NCBI RefSeq assembly: GCF_900107765.1 | Contig: NZ_FNQY01000001.1 | Span: forward strand, 434,001 to 498,000 | Direction of reading: 5' to 3' | DNA: 64,000 nt | Source of the DNA: Arachidicoccus rhizosphaerae | GTDB taxonomy: Bacteria > Bacteroidota > Bacteroidia > Chitinophagales > Chitinophagaceae | Part shown: one piece after another, positions 45,886 to 53,936 of the stretch | Layout of the letters: every line of letters begins with the position of its first letter | How positions within the stretch are numbered: position 1 is the first letter of the stretch | Translations under genes and position numbers: made by a program | The notes under the pieces: generated by a model | What the model was told of the DNA's origin: nothing | The model's input: only the letters and a program-made list of their open reading frames with translations | The model's database searches: none

Positions 45886-46633
45886 TACTACGCCAAAAAT
45901 ATTTTGTTTTCGCTGCAATAAGTAGGTGTAATAACCATGGGTAAGGCAGCCTTTTTTGCCTAAAGGCAAGCGTCAGCTGTTTTACTAAGTTCCCGATTAA
46001 CACCGCTTTTGACCAGATCATCCTTTGCGGTTTCTAGTGATCAGTCATTGCAATAAGTTTGAATGATGACGCGCTTGTCTTTTATGAGGCCATCGGCAAG
46101 GAGGCGTGTGACTTTTAGGGCTTAAATAAAATTAATGGTATAAAATACGCTTAAATTTCTCCATGACAAAATACCTTATATTGAATAATAAAACAATATA
46201 TAAATCATTGTTTTTAAATTAATAAAAATCCTCTGCCGAAACTTCAAAAATAAGCTGAGAAAATGCAGAGAAAAAATACCCCATTTTGGCAGAAAAGCCT
46301 ACCGCTTCGGCTGTCCGTTTATTTGGGTCTGAGTGAAAAAGGTATTTATTTTTGTCATGGATACGCGGTCAAGGATTGCTTCTTATTAAAAAACCCGTTT
46401 CGTTTGCTTACCGCGGATAACCGGATATTATTTGGAAAACAGACTTGAGGCGTCTTTATACGTCCAGTCTAAAAGCATAACGATGCGGCCTTAAAATAGC
46501 GGATAGCAAAAACGCCATGATGAAAAAAGACAGCCATCAGCATTAGAAAAATAAACCTAAAAATTCACCCAGGCAAAGATGATTACAGTACCGGTAATGA
46601 TCCCGGTCTTCTTACGCCTACAAAGTTATTCAT
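45886..46633. other. Intergenic region upstream of the Rpn nuclease gene
   Basis: About 750 nt with no gene I can support. A 61-codon frame at 46263-46448 lacks recognisable features. An imperfect AT-rich inverted repeat (TTATATTG and CAATATATAA) lies around 46172-46202 and could belong to a promoter region. The rest holds short hairpins without T-runs. Confidence 0.4.
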
Positions 46634-47560
46634 ATGAAAAAAAACACGCCCTTTCAAAGCGTAACTACCCCGGTTTTAGACCTTCATCCGTCAAAATACA
46701 TGAACTTATTGACTGACTATGGGTTTAAATCCGTATTAAAGGTCCAGGAGCTGGCCATTGATTTTTTGAATGACCTGCTGGAGGGCGCTCCCCATATTCA
46801 AAAAATTACCTACCTGGATAAAGAATCCCTGGGAAGGGATAAAAATAATAGAATTGCTGTGTTTGACCTGTTATGCGAAGATGACCAAAACAGGGAGTTT
46901 ATTGTGGAAATACAGCGCATCAGCCAGAAGTTTTTTCTGGACCGATCCGTTTTTTATGCGAGTTCTCGTATCCGGGACAATGCACCCAAAGGAAAGGAAG
47001 CCTTTTCAAACTGGGATTTTTATCAAAAACCACTTATATTTATTGGAATACTTGATTTCGATATAAAGGAAAGCTTACCTGATCAATTTGAGCACTTTTT
47101 ACAGCTTTGCGACATCAGATCCAAGAAGGTCTTTTATGAAAAATTGAGCTTTATATTCTTAGAATTGCCTAAATTTGAACGGATGATTGGCAATGGGCTT
47201 TCTGCGGACTCCGCCAATCTGAATAAATGGTTATTTGCCTTCAAAAAATTGCATACACTGGAAAAAGCGCCGGAATACCTGGGTAAAGGCCCCTTTAAAA
47301 GACTTTTAGAAATTGCAGAAATAGCAAATATGACAAAAAAGCAAAAAGAAGATTATGAGCTTAGCCTCAAACAGTTAGCCGATAACTATGCCATCCGTAT
47401 GACCGCAAGGGAAGAAGGTGCCGCCAAGGCTAAGATCGAGATCATAAAAAATCTTTTGAGTGCAGGAGAGTTTTCTGTTTCATCTATAGCAAAGGCTGCA
47501 GGCGTTGAGGAAGATTATGTGCTGGCCCTCAAAAATGAGCTGGAAGCAGAGAAACAGTGA
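46634..47560 (+). CDS. Rpn-family PD-(D/E)XK nuclease
   Basis: Member of the Rpn family (recombination-promoting nuclease, formerly called putative transposase). The nuclease core shows Asp78 in VFDLLC and Glu92-x-Gln94 in FIVEIQR, the expected D...ExQ pattern. The opening DYGFKSVLKVQELAIDFLND and the segment RDNAPKGKEAFSNWDFYQKP are also typical. The C-terminal third contains helices and AREEG, where relatives often carry repeated REEG units, then a small helical end (FSVSSIAKAAGVEEDYVLALK). In E. coli, Rpn genes are toxic DNases with a role in phage defence and encode a C-terminal inhibitor inside the gene. From residue 201 on, the gene is duplicated immediately downstream. Confidence 0.87.
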   Translation: MKKNTPFQSVTTPVLDLHPSKYMNLLTDYGFKSVLKVQELAIDFLNDLLEGAPHIQKITYLDKESLGRDKNNRIAVFDLLCEDDQNREFIVEIQRISQKFFLDRSVFYASSRIRDNAPKGKEAFSNWDFYQKPLIFIGILDFDIKESLPDQFEHFLQLCDIRSKKVFYEKLSFIFLELPKFERMIGNGLSADSANLNKWLFAFKKLHTLEKAPEYLGKGPFKRLLEIAEIANMTKKQKEDYELSLKQLADNYAIRMTAREEGAAKAKIEIIKNLLSAGEFSVSSIAKAAGVEEDYVLALKNELEAEKQ

Positions 47561-47702
47561 CAGGGTCTTGCATCTTATTATAAAAACATTATTTCCAGGG
47601 ATACCAATCCGGGTTTATAAGAGATATACCGGCTGTTATCCGGGTAGAAATTTTAGGATGTATCGCCATCCTTAATTAAAAATCGACTAGCCTCATTTAA
47701 TT
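47234..47702 (+). repeat. Tandem duplication, copy 1 (Rpn C-terminal part and downstream DNA)
   Basis: A unit of 469 bp starting TTTGCCTTC inside the Rpn gene (residue 201) and running past the stop codon into half of a terminator palindrome. Its 3' end keeps only the left arm of the palindrome, with one change (AATCGACTAGCCTC). Confidence 0.9.
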
Positions 47703-48199
47703 TTTGCCTTCAAAAAATTGCATACACTGGAAAAAGTGCCGGAATACCTGGGTAAAGGCCCCTTTAAAAGACTTTTAGAAATTGCAGAAATAGCAAATAT
47801 GACAAAAAAGCAAAAAGAAGATTATGAGCTTAACCTCAAAAAGTTAGCCGATAACTATGCCATCCGTATGACCGCAAGGGAAGAAGGTGAAATAATGGGT
47901 GAAGAACGTGGCGCCGCCAAGGCTAAGATGGAGATCATAAAAAATCTTTTGAGTGCCGGAGAGTTTTCTGTTTCATCTATAGCAAAGGCTGCAGCCGTTG
48001 AGGAAGACTATGTGCTGGCCCTCAAAAATGAGCTGGAAGTTAAGAAACAGTGACAGGATCTTGCATCTTTTTATAAAAACATTATTTCCAGGGATACCAA
48101 TCCGGGTTTATAAGAGATTTACCGGCTGTTAGCCGGGTAGAAATTTTAGGATATATCGCCATCCTTAATCAATTAAAAATCGCCTAGCCTCAATTAATT
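47703..48199 (+). repeat. Tandem duplication, copy 2
   Basis: Directly abuts copy 1 and matches it apart from scattered substitutions, a 24-bp in-frame insertion coding EIMGEERG, and a 4-bp insertion near the 3' end. It leads into the complete terminator palindrome, so copy 2 keeps the original end of the gene. Confidence 0.9.
47718..48053 (+). pseudogene. Detached C-terminal copy of the Rpn nuclease
   Basis: An intact frame of up to 111 codons repeats the last third of the Rpn protein without the nuclease core. It has no ATG at its head (TTG at 47718). The first in-frame ATG, at 47799, would give an 84-residue protein beginning MTKKQKEDYELN. Relative to the parent it has eight extra residues (AREEGEIMGEERGAAKAK) in the repeat-prone region. 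The plain reading is a gene fragment left by tandem duplication. The frame has stayed open despite substitutions, and in E. coli a C-terminal Rpn product inhibits the full enzyme, so an expressed inhibitor is an alternative. No promoter is evident; it could be read from the Rpn transcript. Confidence 0.6.
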
Positions 48200-48216
48200 G
48201 AGGCTAGGCGATTTTT
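48175..48216. terminator. Bidirectional terminator, 42-nt perfect palindrome
   Basis: Starts AAAAATCGCCTAGCCTCAAT and reads the same on both strands to the end at 48216. It ends Rpn copy 2 on the plus strand and, with a T-run on the other strand, can end the M56 gene coming from the right. Confidence 0.92.
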
Positions 48217-48313
48217 AATATAAAAGCTATGAATAAAGGGTCCGGTAGGATTTGTCAATAGTCAGACATGGCTACTGTAAAAATGATACTTGCAGGATCC
48301 GTCCCGGTTAACA

Positions 48314-50323
48314 TTACTTGGCAACTTCAAATACTATTTTTTGCTTTTCCCGGTAGGCGACATTCTTGCCGTTTTGTTTCGCAGGAATCCACTTGCCACT
48401 GTGAGCAATAACCCGGACGGCTTCTGCTGCGGTGCCGTAATCTTTGTCATCTTTACTGATGGTTTTAATTTCTGAGAGATCGCCATCCTTATCCACCAGA
48501 AAGGAAACGATGACATTGTATGTTCCTACCGGTGCTTTATTGTCTACCGGAATCTGTTGTCTTAAATTGCGTTCCAGGTATTTGGCCCAGGCTTCCTTAC
48601 CCCCCGGAAAACTGGGCTCCTGCTGGACTGTGATAAATTCCGGTGCGTTACCAGCACTTTTCTTAAGTTCGTCTATTCCTTTTTTAGTCGTAATAAGAAT
48701 CACGCCGTCTTTGGCTTTATCTCCATAAATAGCAGTAGCGCTTTTGTCTTTCAAAACAGAGATCTGACTGATATCAGTAGGGTTTACCGCTTTAAATGCC
48801 TCTTTATTGATGGGCTTACCGTCTAATACATATAAAGGATTGCCATTGCCGGTGGTAACCGTTCCAAGACCTTTGGATCTGTTCACAGATATGCCCATCA
48901 CTTTGCCGGTATCCTTTGCCTGTTTGGTGGCTTTTCCGTAACCTACAACTATGATTTCTTTGTGTTGATTATTGTTAGTGGCTGCTGCGGCAGGTGGTTC
49001 TGTTGAGTCATCTCCGTCCGCTTTGTATCCAACTACTGTAACAGGCCTTAGGGCGTCCTTGCTGTGCTGTTTTGCATAGGCTTTGGTGGTAATAAGAATA
49101 GCGCCGTCTTTGGCCTTGTCCCCGTAGGACCTGGTGGCGTATTGATCCTTTAATATATTAATACTTTCAATCTGGTCTGAAGGGATGGAATTTAATTCAA
49201 AATCGGCATCCTGCTGTTTGCCATCCAGAATAATCAGCGGCTTTTTACCTGCCTCGCCTCTTATTTGCAGACGGGGCTCTGTACTGTCAGGTCCCGTAGA
49301 GTCTGACTTGGTAAAAGTAACGTTGCCTTTTAACTGAAGTTTTACCACTTGGGTCGTATCTGCAGGGCTAAAGGCAACCTTGTCATTTTGCTCCGCCTGG
49401 GTGGTTGCCAGTATATGTTCCAGATCTTTGGTCTGTTGCTCCATTTTACTATGGTGCGCCCTGAGTGCAAAGGCAAAAGTGACCAGAAAGAGTAACGGCA
49501 AAAATAAGAGCCGTCTTAAATAACTGTATTTGGGGGTATGACTATTGGTAATCATGTGTAATCTTTTTTTAATAGATGAATAAGACAGCGGATGTGCCGG
49601 TTCAAAGGCGAATCCGCTAAATTGAGTGGCCAGCAGCATCCGGGCGAAGGCGTCGGCGTCCCCGTCCCTGACCGCTTTCTGGTCGGCCATGTATTCATGG
49701 ATAAGCAAAAGCTCTCTTTGCATATAATAATAAACAGGATTCATCCAGAAGATGATGCGAATGATTTGCATCAGCAGCTTATCCAAACTGTGCTTTTGGC
49801 GGATATGTGCCATTTCATGCTGATAGATCTGTTCACCAATCTCATCGGATAGCTGAATATCCTTTCTCCAGAACAGATTGTTCCAGAAGGAAAAAGGGGC
49901 CTGATCGATGTTCGTATTAATGAAGTTCACCTTGTCTACCGTATGAACGGGAAACTGCCTTTTGAGTCTGAATACTTTTAAGATATTGGTTATCATAATA
50001 ATAGCCAAAACCAGGCTTACTGATAAAGAACCCAGAAATATTACCTGCGTCCAGTCAATGGATGGGGCAGCACCGCCCACCACGACGTCCGGCAGCTGGC
50101 CGCTGCCAATGAGCTGCAGTAATTCCAGTATCCTTTGATTGTCGCTGCTAAAATCAAACATACTGATATGCAGCAGCGGCAGTAAGGTGCTGAGGATGGC
50201 CGTAGACAACAGGTAAAACCGGTTATAGGGGTGGAAGTTTTTGTTTCTAAGCACTAAAAGGTAATAGGCAAAGAAAATAGCTGAACATAAGATGACCTTC
50301 AGTAAATAGGTAAGATGGTTCAT
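48314..50323 (-). CDS. BlaR1/MecR1-like M56 protein with plug-like repeats and TonB domain
   Basis: Several membrane helices in the first 290 residues surround an M56 metallopeptidase domain: zinc motif His169-Glu170-Met-Ala-His173 and Glu210 in IHEYMADQ. After the helix near 271-288 the periplasmic part contains two segments resembling the plug of SusC transporters: PLIILDGK to KDGAILITTK (361-414), and NPLYVLDGKPINK to KDGVILITTKK (495-547), the latter preceded by VVGYGKAT. The last 95 residues are a TonB C-terminal domain (GTYNVIVSFLVDKDGDLSEI). It is encoded 79 nt after blaI. By family it senses an envelope signal and inactivates BlaI by proteolysis; what the plug-like parts bind is unknown. 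Confidence 0.88.
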   Translation of the reverse strand: MNHLTYLLKVILCSAIFFAYYLLVLRNKNFHPYNRFYLLSTAILSTLLPLLHISMFDFSSDNQRILELLQLIGSGQLPDVVVGGAAPSIDWTQVIFLGSLSVSLVLAIIMITNILKVFRLKRQFPVHTVDKVNFINTNIDQAPFSFWNNLFWRKDIQLSDEIGEQIYQHEMAHIRQKHSLDKLLMQIIRIIFWMNPVYYYMQRELLLIHEYMADQKAVRDGDADAFARMLLATQFSGFAFEPAHPLSYSSIKKRLHMITNSHTPKYSYLRRLLFLPLLFLVTFAFALRAHHSKMEQQTKDLEHILATTQAEQNDKVAFSPADTTQVVKLQLKGNVTFTKSDSTGPDSTEPRLQIRGEAGKKPLIILDGKQQDADFELNSIPSDQIESINILKDQYATRSYGDKAKDGAILITTKAYAKQHSKDALRPVTVVGYKADGDDSTEPPAAAATNNNQHKEIIVVGYGKATKQAKDTGKVMGISVNRSKGLGTVTTGNGNPLYVLDGKPINKEAFKAVNPTDISQISVLKDKSATAIYGDKAKDGVILITTKKGIDELKKSAGNAPEFITVQQEPSFPGGKEAWAKYLERNLRQQIPVDNKAPVGTYNVIVSFLVDKDGDLSEIKTISKDDKDYGTAAEAVRVIAHSGKWIPAKQNGKNVAYREKQKIVFEVAK

Positions 50324-50402
50324 GACTATAATAATTATGCATAAGAAATTACATGTTTATAACATGCTTTATCAACTAACTAGCTTTTCGTCCGGACAGA
50401 TG

Positions 50403-50759
50403 CTACTTCTTTTTGAGTTGCTGCAGTAACTTTTCCAGGTCCTGGATAGACATCTCTTTTTCTTTTACCAGAAAAGAAACCGCCTGTTGGTAAGAGCCGC
50501 TGAAATAGTTATCTACAAACTTGCTCAGGGAACCCTTGGAATAACTTTCCTTGCTGACCAGCGGAAAATACCGATGAGCCCTGCTAAATACTTCAAAATC
50601 AACGAACTGTTTTTCGATGAGGATTTTAAGTATGGTTGCTACTGTATTTGTATGAGGTTTAGGCTCCGCGATGGCATCTGTAATATCTTTCAGAAATCCC
50701 TTTTCCACCTTCCAGAGTGCCTGCATGACCTGTTCTTCTGCTTTTGTTAATGTTTTCAT
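50403..50759 (-). CDS. blaI: BlaI/MecI/CopY-family repressor
   Basis: A winged-helix repressor of 118 residues. The start MKTLTKAEEQVMQALWKVEK, the helix-turn-helix with TNTVATILKILIEKQFV and the wing HRYFPLVSKESY are typical; the C-terminal helix (SIQDLEKLLQQLKKK) is the dimerisation part cleaved by the partner protease in known systems. The promoter at 50809-50838 would start transcription near 50803, so the ATG at 50759 is the start and the upstream in-frame extension is not coding. It is first in an operon with the M56 sensor protein, the usual repressor-sensor pairing. Whether it controls beta-lactam resistance or another envelope function cannot be said; no beta-lactamase gene is in the window. 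The symbol denotes the family. Confidence 0.9.
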   Translation of the reverse strand: MKTLTKAEEQVMQALWKVEKGFLKDITDAIAEPKPHTNTVATILKILIEKQFVDFEVFSRAHRYFPLVSKESYSKGSLSKFVDNYFSGSYQQAVSFLVKEKEMSIQDLEKLLQQLKKK

Positions 50760-50808
50760 TGAAATTTTCTTTTTATAACCTTGGAGGGTACCGCTCCAAT
50801 TAATAAAC

Positions 50809-50838
50809 CAAATATACAACTAAAAAATTAGTTGCAAA
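50809..50838 (-). promoter_or_regulatory. blaI promoter with operator palindrome
   Basis: On the minus strand TTTG (50838-50835), 18 nt, TATATTTG (50816-50809). The whole 18-nt spacer is a perfect palindrome, CAACTAAAAAATTAGTTG on the plus strand (50817-50834). A bound BlaI dimer there would block both boxes, giving autoregulation. Confidence 0.8.
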
Positions 50839-51011
50839 ATTTATTTTTTAATTACCCTCAAAAATCAGACATATTACCGTCTTTAAAACCAGGTTGATTT
50901 TTGCTGTGTGGTACACTATCAAAGGTTTGTCAGCTAACAATTGTTTGCTAATTCTATTTATAAAAATAGGCAATTCATTAATTAAAATTATTAATATTGC
51001 CGCTAGAATGC

Positions 51012-51073
51012 TACTTTTGTAGCTCAATTGTGATTATAGACCAAGCGCCTAGAGGTGCTTTTTAGAAAAGGAG
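51012..51073 (+). promoter_or_regulatory. nuo operon -7 box, leader hairpin and ribosome-binding site
   Basis: TACTTTTG (51012-51019) fits TAnnTTTG; I find no good -33 box at the usual distance. The leader contains a 7-bp hairpin (AAGCGCC, 51043-51049, with GGTGCTT, 51054-51060) followed by TTT, and then AAAAGGAG (51066-51073), a Shine-Dalgarno sequence 6 nt before the nuoB ATG. Such a strong ribosome site is unusual for this phylum. Confidence 0.55.
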
Positions 51074-51079
51074 AAAATA

Positions 51080-51670
51080 ATGGCACGTCCAGTAAGATTT
51101 AATATTCATCCTAAGCAAACCGATATACACGATAATATAGCTATTGCAGAGATGCCCGACGGATTGAATGGTGAAGGTTATTTTGCCACCAATCTGGAGA
51201 AGGTAGTTGCGCTGGGAAGGAAAAATTCCCTTTGGCCGCTGCCATTCGCTACCTCCTGTTGTGGTATTGAATTTATGGCTACTGCAGCCGCTACTTATGA
51301 CCTCGCCCGTTTTGGTGCTGAGCGTATGGCATTTACCCCCAGACAATGTGATTTGTTAATGGTGATGGGCACTATCGCTAAAAAGATGGCACCTATCGTA
51401 CGGCAGGTATATATGCAGATGGCTGAACCCCGTTGGGTCATGGCCGTTGGTGCCTGTGCGTCTTCTGGCGGGATTTTCGATACTTATTCCGTACTCCAGG
51501 GCATCGACCAGGTTGTACCCGTAGACGTGTATGTTCCGGGATGTCCTCCAAGGCCCGAAGCCATTCTGGATGGTTTTATGCGTATCCAGGAGCTGGCCGG
51601 TCATGAGAGTCTGCGTCGCCGTAACAGCGAGCATTATAAAAAATTAATGGGCAGCTACGGCATCCAGTAA
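51080..51670 (+). CDS. nuoB: NADH-quinone oxidoreductase subunit B
   Basis: Peripheral-arm subunit of complex I carrying cluster N2, the last iron-sulfur centre before quinone. The four ligands are visible: Cys60 and Cys61 in FATSCCGIEF, Cys126 in VGACASSGG and Cys155 in YVPGCPPRPE. Its 196 residues include a normal core. It opens the operon; the gene on its left, blaI, runs the other way, and there is no nuoA in front. A Shine-Dalgarno sequence precedes the ATG. Confidence 0.96.
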   Translation: MARPVRFNIHPKQTDIHDNIAIAEMPDGLNGEGYFATNLEKVVALGRKNSLWPLPFATSCCGIEFMATAAATYDLARFGAERMAFTPRQCDLLMVMGTIAKKMAPIVRQVYMQMAEPRWVMAVGACASSGGIFDTYSVLQGIDQVVPVDVYVPGCPPRPEAILDGFMRIQELAGHESLRRRNSEHYKKLMGSYGIQ

Positions 51671-51714
51671 TATATAGAAAGGTATCTATAGGGTATCTAA
51701 AAGAGAATCTACCA

Positions 51715-52227
51715 ATGACAAACGAAACGATACAGCAAAAAATCCAGGACAAATTCGGCGCGTCCGTAACAGGCTTTGAAGAGCCTTATGGCATGCTGAC
51801 CTTTGAAATTGCTGCAGATAAAAATATAGAACTTTTACAATATCTATATGATGAGCCAGACCTGGCCTTTCGCTTTCTAACAGATGTAACCGTTGTGCAT
51901 TATCCTGATGATAAGGGTAGAGAGCTGGCGGTGGTATACCATTTACACAATCTGGTAGATAATATCCGCTTTCGGTTTAAATGCTTTATAGATATTGAAA
52001 ATCCGGAAATCAATACAGCAACGGTACTTTTTGAATCTGCCAACTGGCAGGAAAGAGAAGCTTATGATTTCTACGGTGTAATTTTTAAAGGTCATCCCAA
52101 CCTGAAACGCATCATGAATGTAGAGGAAATGGATTATTTCCCGATGCGTAAGGAGTTTCCACTAGAGGATCAATCCAGAACAGATAAGGATGATGAAATG
52201 TTTGGAAGAGGCGGCAGTGTCATTTAA
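51715..52227 (+). CDS. nuoC: NADH-quinone oxidoreductase subunit C
   Basis: 30-kDa-type subunit of the peripheral arm, which helps hold the quinone-site subunits together; it has no redox cofactor. The signature is in the second half: NWQEREAYDFYGVIFKGHPNLKRIM, and the end contains FPMRKEFPLEDQ. At 170 residues it is a separate protein and not fused to NuoD, as it is in E. coli. It lies 44 nt after nuoB and 38 nt before a small membrane protein gene. Confidence 0.95.
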   Translation: MTNETIQQKIQDKFGASVTGFEEPYGMLTFEIAADKNIELLQYLYDEPDLAFRFLTDVTVVHYPDDKGRELAVVYHLHNLVDNIRFRFKCFIDIENPEINTATVLFESANWQEREAYDFYGVIFKGHPNLKRIMNVEEMDYFPMRKEFPLEDQSRTDKDDEMFGRGGSVI

Positions 52228-52265
52228 AGGCTGCGCTTCCATCCATCAAAAAAAGGAGCATAACC

Positions 52266-52472
52266 GTGACAAATAAAACAAGACAGGGGAGCAATCGCAA
52301 AATCTGGGGTTTTATCGTGGTATGGCTCATTTTGTTTTTGATTGTAAAGTCCATTGAAAAAATACTGGTTATTACCGCCGTCGGGGCCGTGATTTATTGG
52401 GGTTCCAAGGCCCTTAATAAAAAAGGGGACACCAGAGAGGATCAACAGATAAAATCCAGGCGAGGTAATTAA
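52266..52472 (+). CDS. Small membrane protein between nuoC and nuoD
   Basis: 68 residues starting with GTG, which is preceded by AAAAAAAGGAG about 7 nt upstream, a good ribosome-binding site that supports this start. After a basic N-terminus (TNKTRQGSNRK) come one long or two short membrane helices (IWGFIVVWLILFLIV; ILVITAVGAVIYWGSKAL) and a charged tail (KKGDTREDQQIKSRRGN). I do not recognise a family. The position in a complex I operon suggests an accessory or assembly factor, but that is inference only. Confidence 0.6.
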   Translation: MTNKTRQGSNRKIWGFIVVWLILFLIVKSIEKILVITAVGAVIYWGSKALNKKGDTREDQQIKSRRGN

Positions 52473-52619
52473 TCAATTATTGCAGGCATCCGAAAGCCGC
52501 TGCCGGCAATAAACTGGAAATAAGACATTCGTTTAGGAGTAAGTAAGTGCTGTTTTGAGCAGTTGTGATGTAGGTGCGGTCACTTATTCCCATTATAATA
52601 AAGAGAAAGTACGAAGGTT

Positions 52620-53861
52620 ATGGAAATAACAGAACAACAGGTTCAAAATAATATTAAGCTTCCGGAAGGGTCAATCGAAAAAACAACGACTACCCTGAAT
52701 CTGGGCCCAACCCATCCGGCAACCCATGGGGTTTTCCAAAACATCCTGGAAGTGGACGGCGAGCGCATCGTCTCTGCCGAACAGACCATCGGGTATATTC
52801 ATCGTGCTTTTGAAAAGATCGCAGAAAGAAGACCATTATATCAGATCACTCCCCTTACAGACAGGCTGAACTATTGTAGCAGTCCATTAAATAATATGGG
52901 CTGGCATATGACCTGCGAAAAGCTTTTAGGCATTAAAACACCTAAAAGAGTGGATTATCTAAGGGTGATTATTATGGAGCTGGCCAGGATTTCCGATCAT
53001 TTAATCTGTAATTCCATTATGATTGTGGATGCCGGCGGGTTCACTCCCTTCCTGTATCTGATGGAATACCGGGAGTTGATTTATGAAATCTATGAAGAAA
53101 TTTGCGGTTCCAGACTTACGACCAATATTGGTCGTATCGGCGGTTTTGAACGCAATTTTAATAGTACGGTATGGGGTAAACTGGAGAAATTCCTAAGAGA
53201 ATACCCTAAAGCCTTAAAAGAATTTGAAGCACTGACCCAGCGCAACAGAATTGTGATGGACAGATGTATAGGTGCGGGGCCGATTTCGGCTGAGCGCGCT
53301 TTAAACTATGGTTTTACAGGTCCCAATCTTCGGGCTGCCGGGGTAGATTACGATGTTCGCGTACATACTCCATATAGCAGTTACGAAGATTTTGATTTTA
53401 ATGTACCGGTGGGCACCACCGGAGACTGTTATGACCGCTACCTGGTTCGTAACGGTGAAATGTGGGAATCCCTTAAAATCATTAATCAGGCCTACCAGAA
53501 AATTCAGGAATTTAAGGGTACGGAGGCCGATATCTTCCATGCGGATGCGCCTGATTACTACCTGCCTAAGAAGGCGGATGTTTATAGCAGTATGGAGGCG
53601 TTGATCTATCACTTTAAGATCGTGATGGGTGAGACCGCCATGCCAAAAGGAGAAGTTTACCACAGCGTAGAAGGCGGAAATGGCGAACTGGGATTCTATC
53701 TGATCAGTGACGGAGGCCGTACGCCTTACCGCCTGCATTTCAGAAGACCGTGCTTTATCTATTACCAGGCTTATTCAGAGATGACAAAAGGTGCCATGAT
53801 CAGCGATGCGATCATCGTGATGAGTAGCCTGAATCTGATCGCCGGAGAAATGGACGCCTAG
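52620..53861 (+). CDS. nuoD: NADH-quinone oxidoreductase subunit D
   Basis: 49-kDa-type subunit forming the quinone-binding pocket with NuoB. It begins its conserved core with LNLGPTHPATHGVFQ, whose His residues line the quinone site, followed by GYIHRAFEKIAERRPLYQ, TDRLNYCSSPLNNMGW and TTNIGRIGGFER. The last residues, SDAIIVMSSLNLIAGEMD, include the family end motif with Asp replacing the hydrogenase cysteines. It is full length at 413 residues. A gap of 147 nt with no gene precedes it. Confidence 0.96.
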   Translation: MEITEQQVQNNIKLPEGSIEKTTTTLNLGPTHPATHGVFQNILEVDGERIVSAEQTIGYIHRAFEKIAERRPLYQITPLTDRLNYCSSPLNNMGWHMTCEKLLGIKTPKRVDYLRVIIMELARISDHLICNSIMIVDAGGFTPFLYLMEYRELIYEIYEEICGSRLTTNIGRIGGFERNFNSTVWGKLEKFLREYPKALKEFEALTQRNRIVMDRCIGAGPISAERALNYGFTGPNLRAAGVDYDVRVHTPYSSYEDFDFNVPVGTTGDCYDRYLVRNGEMWESLKIINQAYQKIQEFKGTEADIFHADAPDYYLPKKADVYSSMEALIYHFKIVMGETAMPKGEVYHSVEGGNGELGFYLISDGGRTPYRLHFRRPCFIYYQAYSEMTKGAMISDAIIVMSSLNLIAGEMDA

Positions 53862-53936
53862 TAAATAAGGCTATGACTGTGTAGGATTATTATAAAAGAA
53901 GACAGACTCAAAAAGTTGACTCAAAGTACTGAATCA

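Noticed and set aside
46263-46448. 61-codon plus-strand frame in the large gap before the Rpn gene
   Set aside because: No recognisable domain, signal or membrane pattern, and no supporting promoter or ribosome site; most likely a chance frame.
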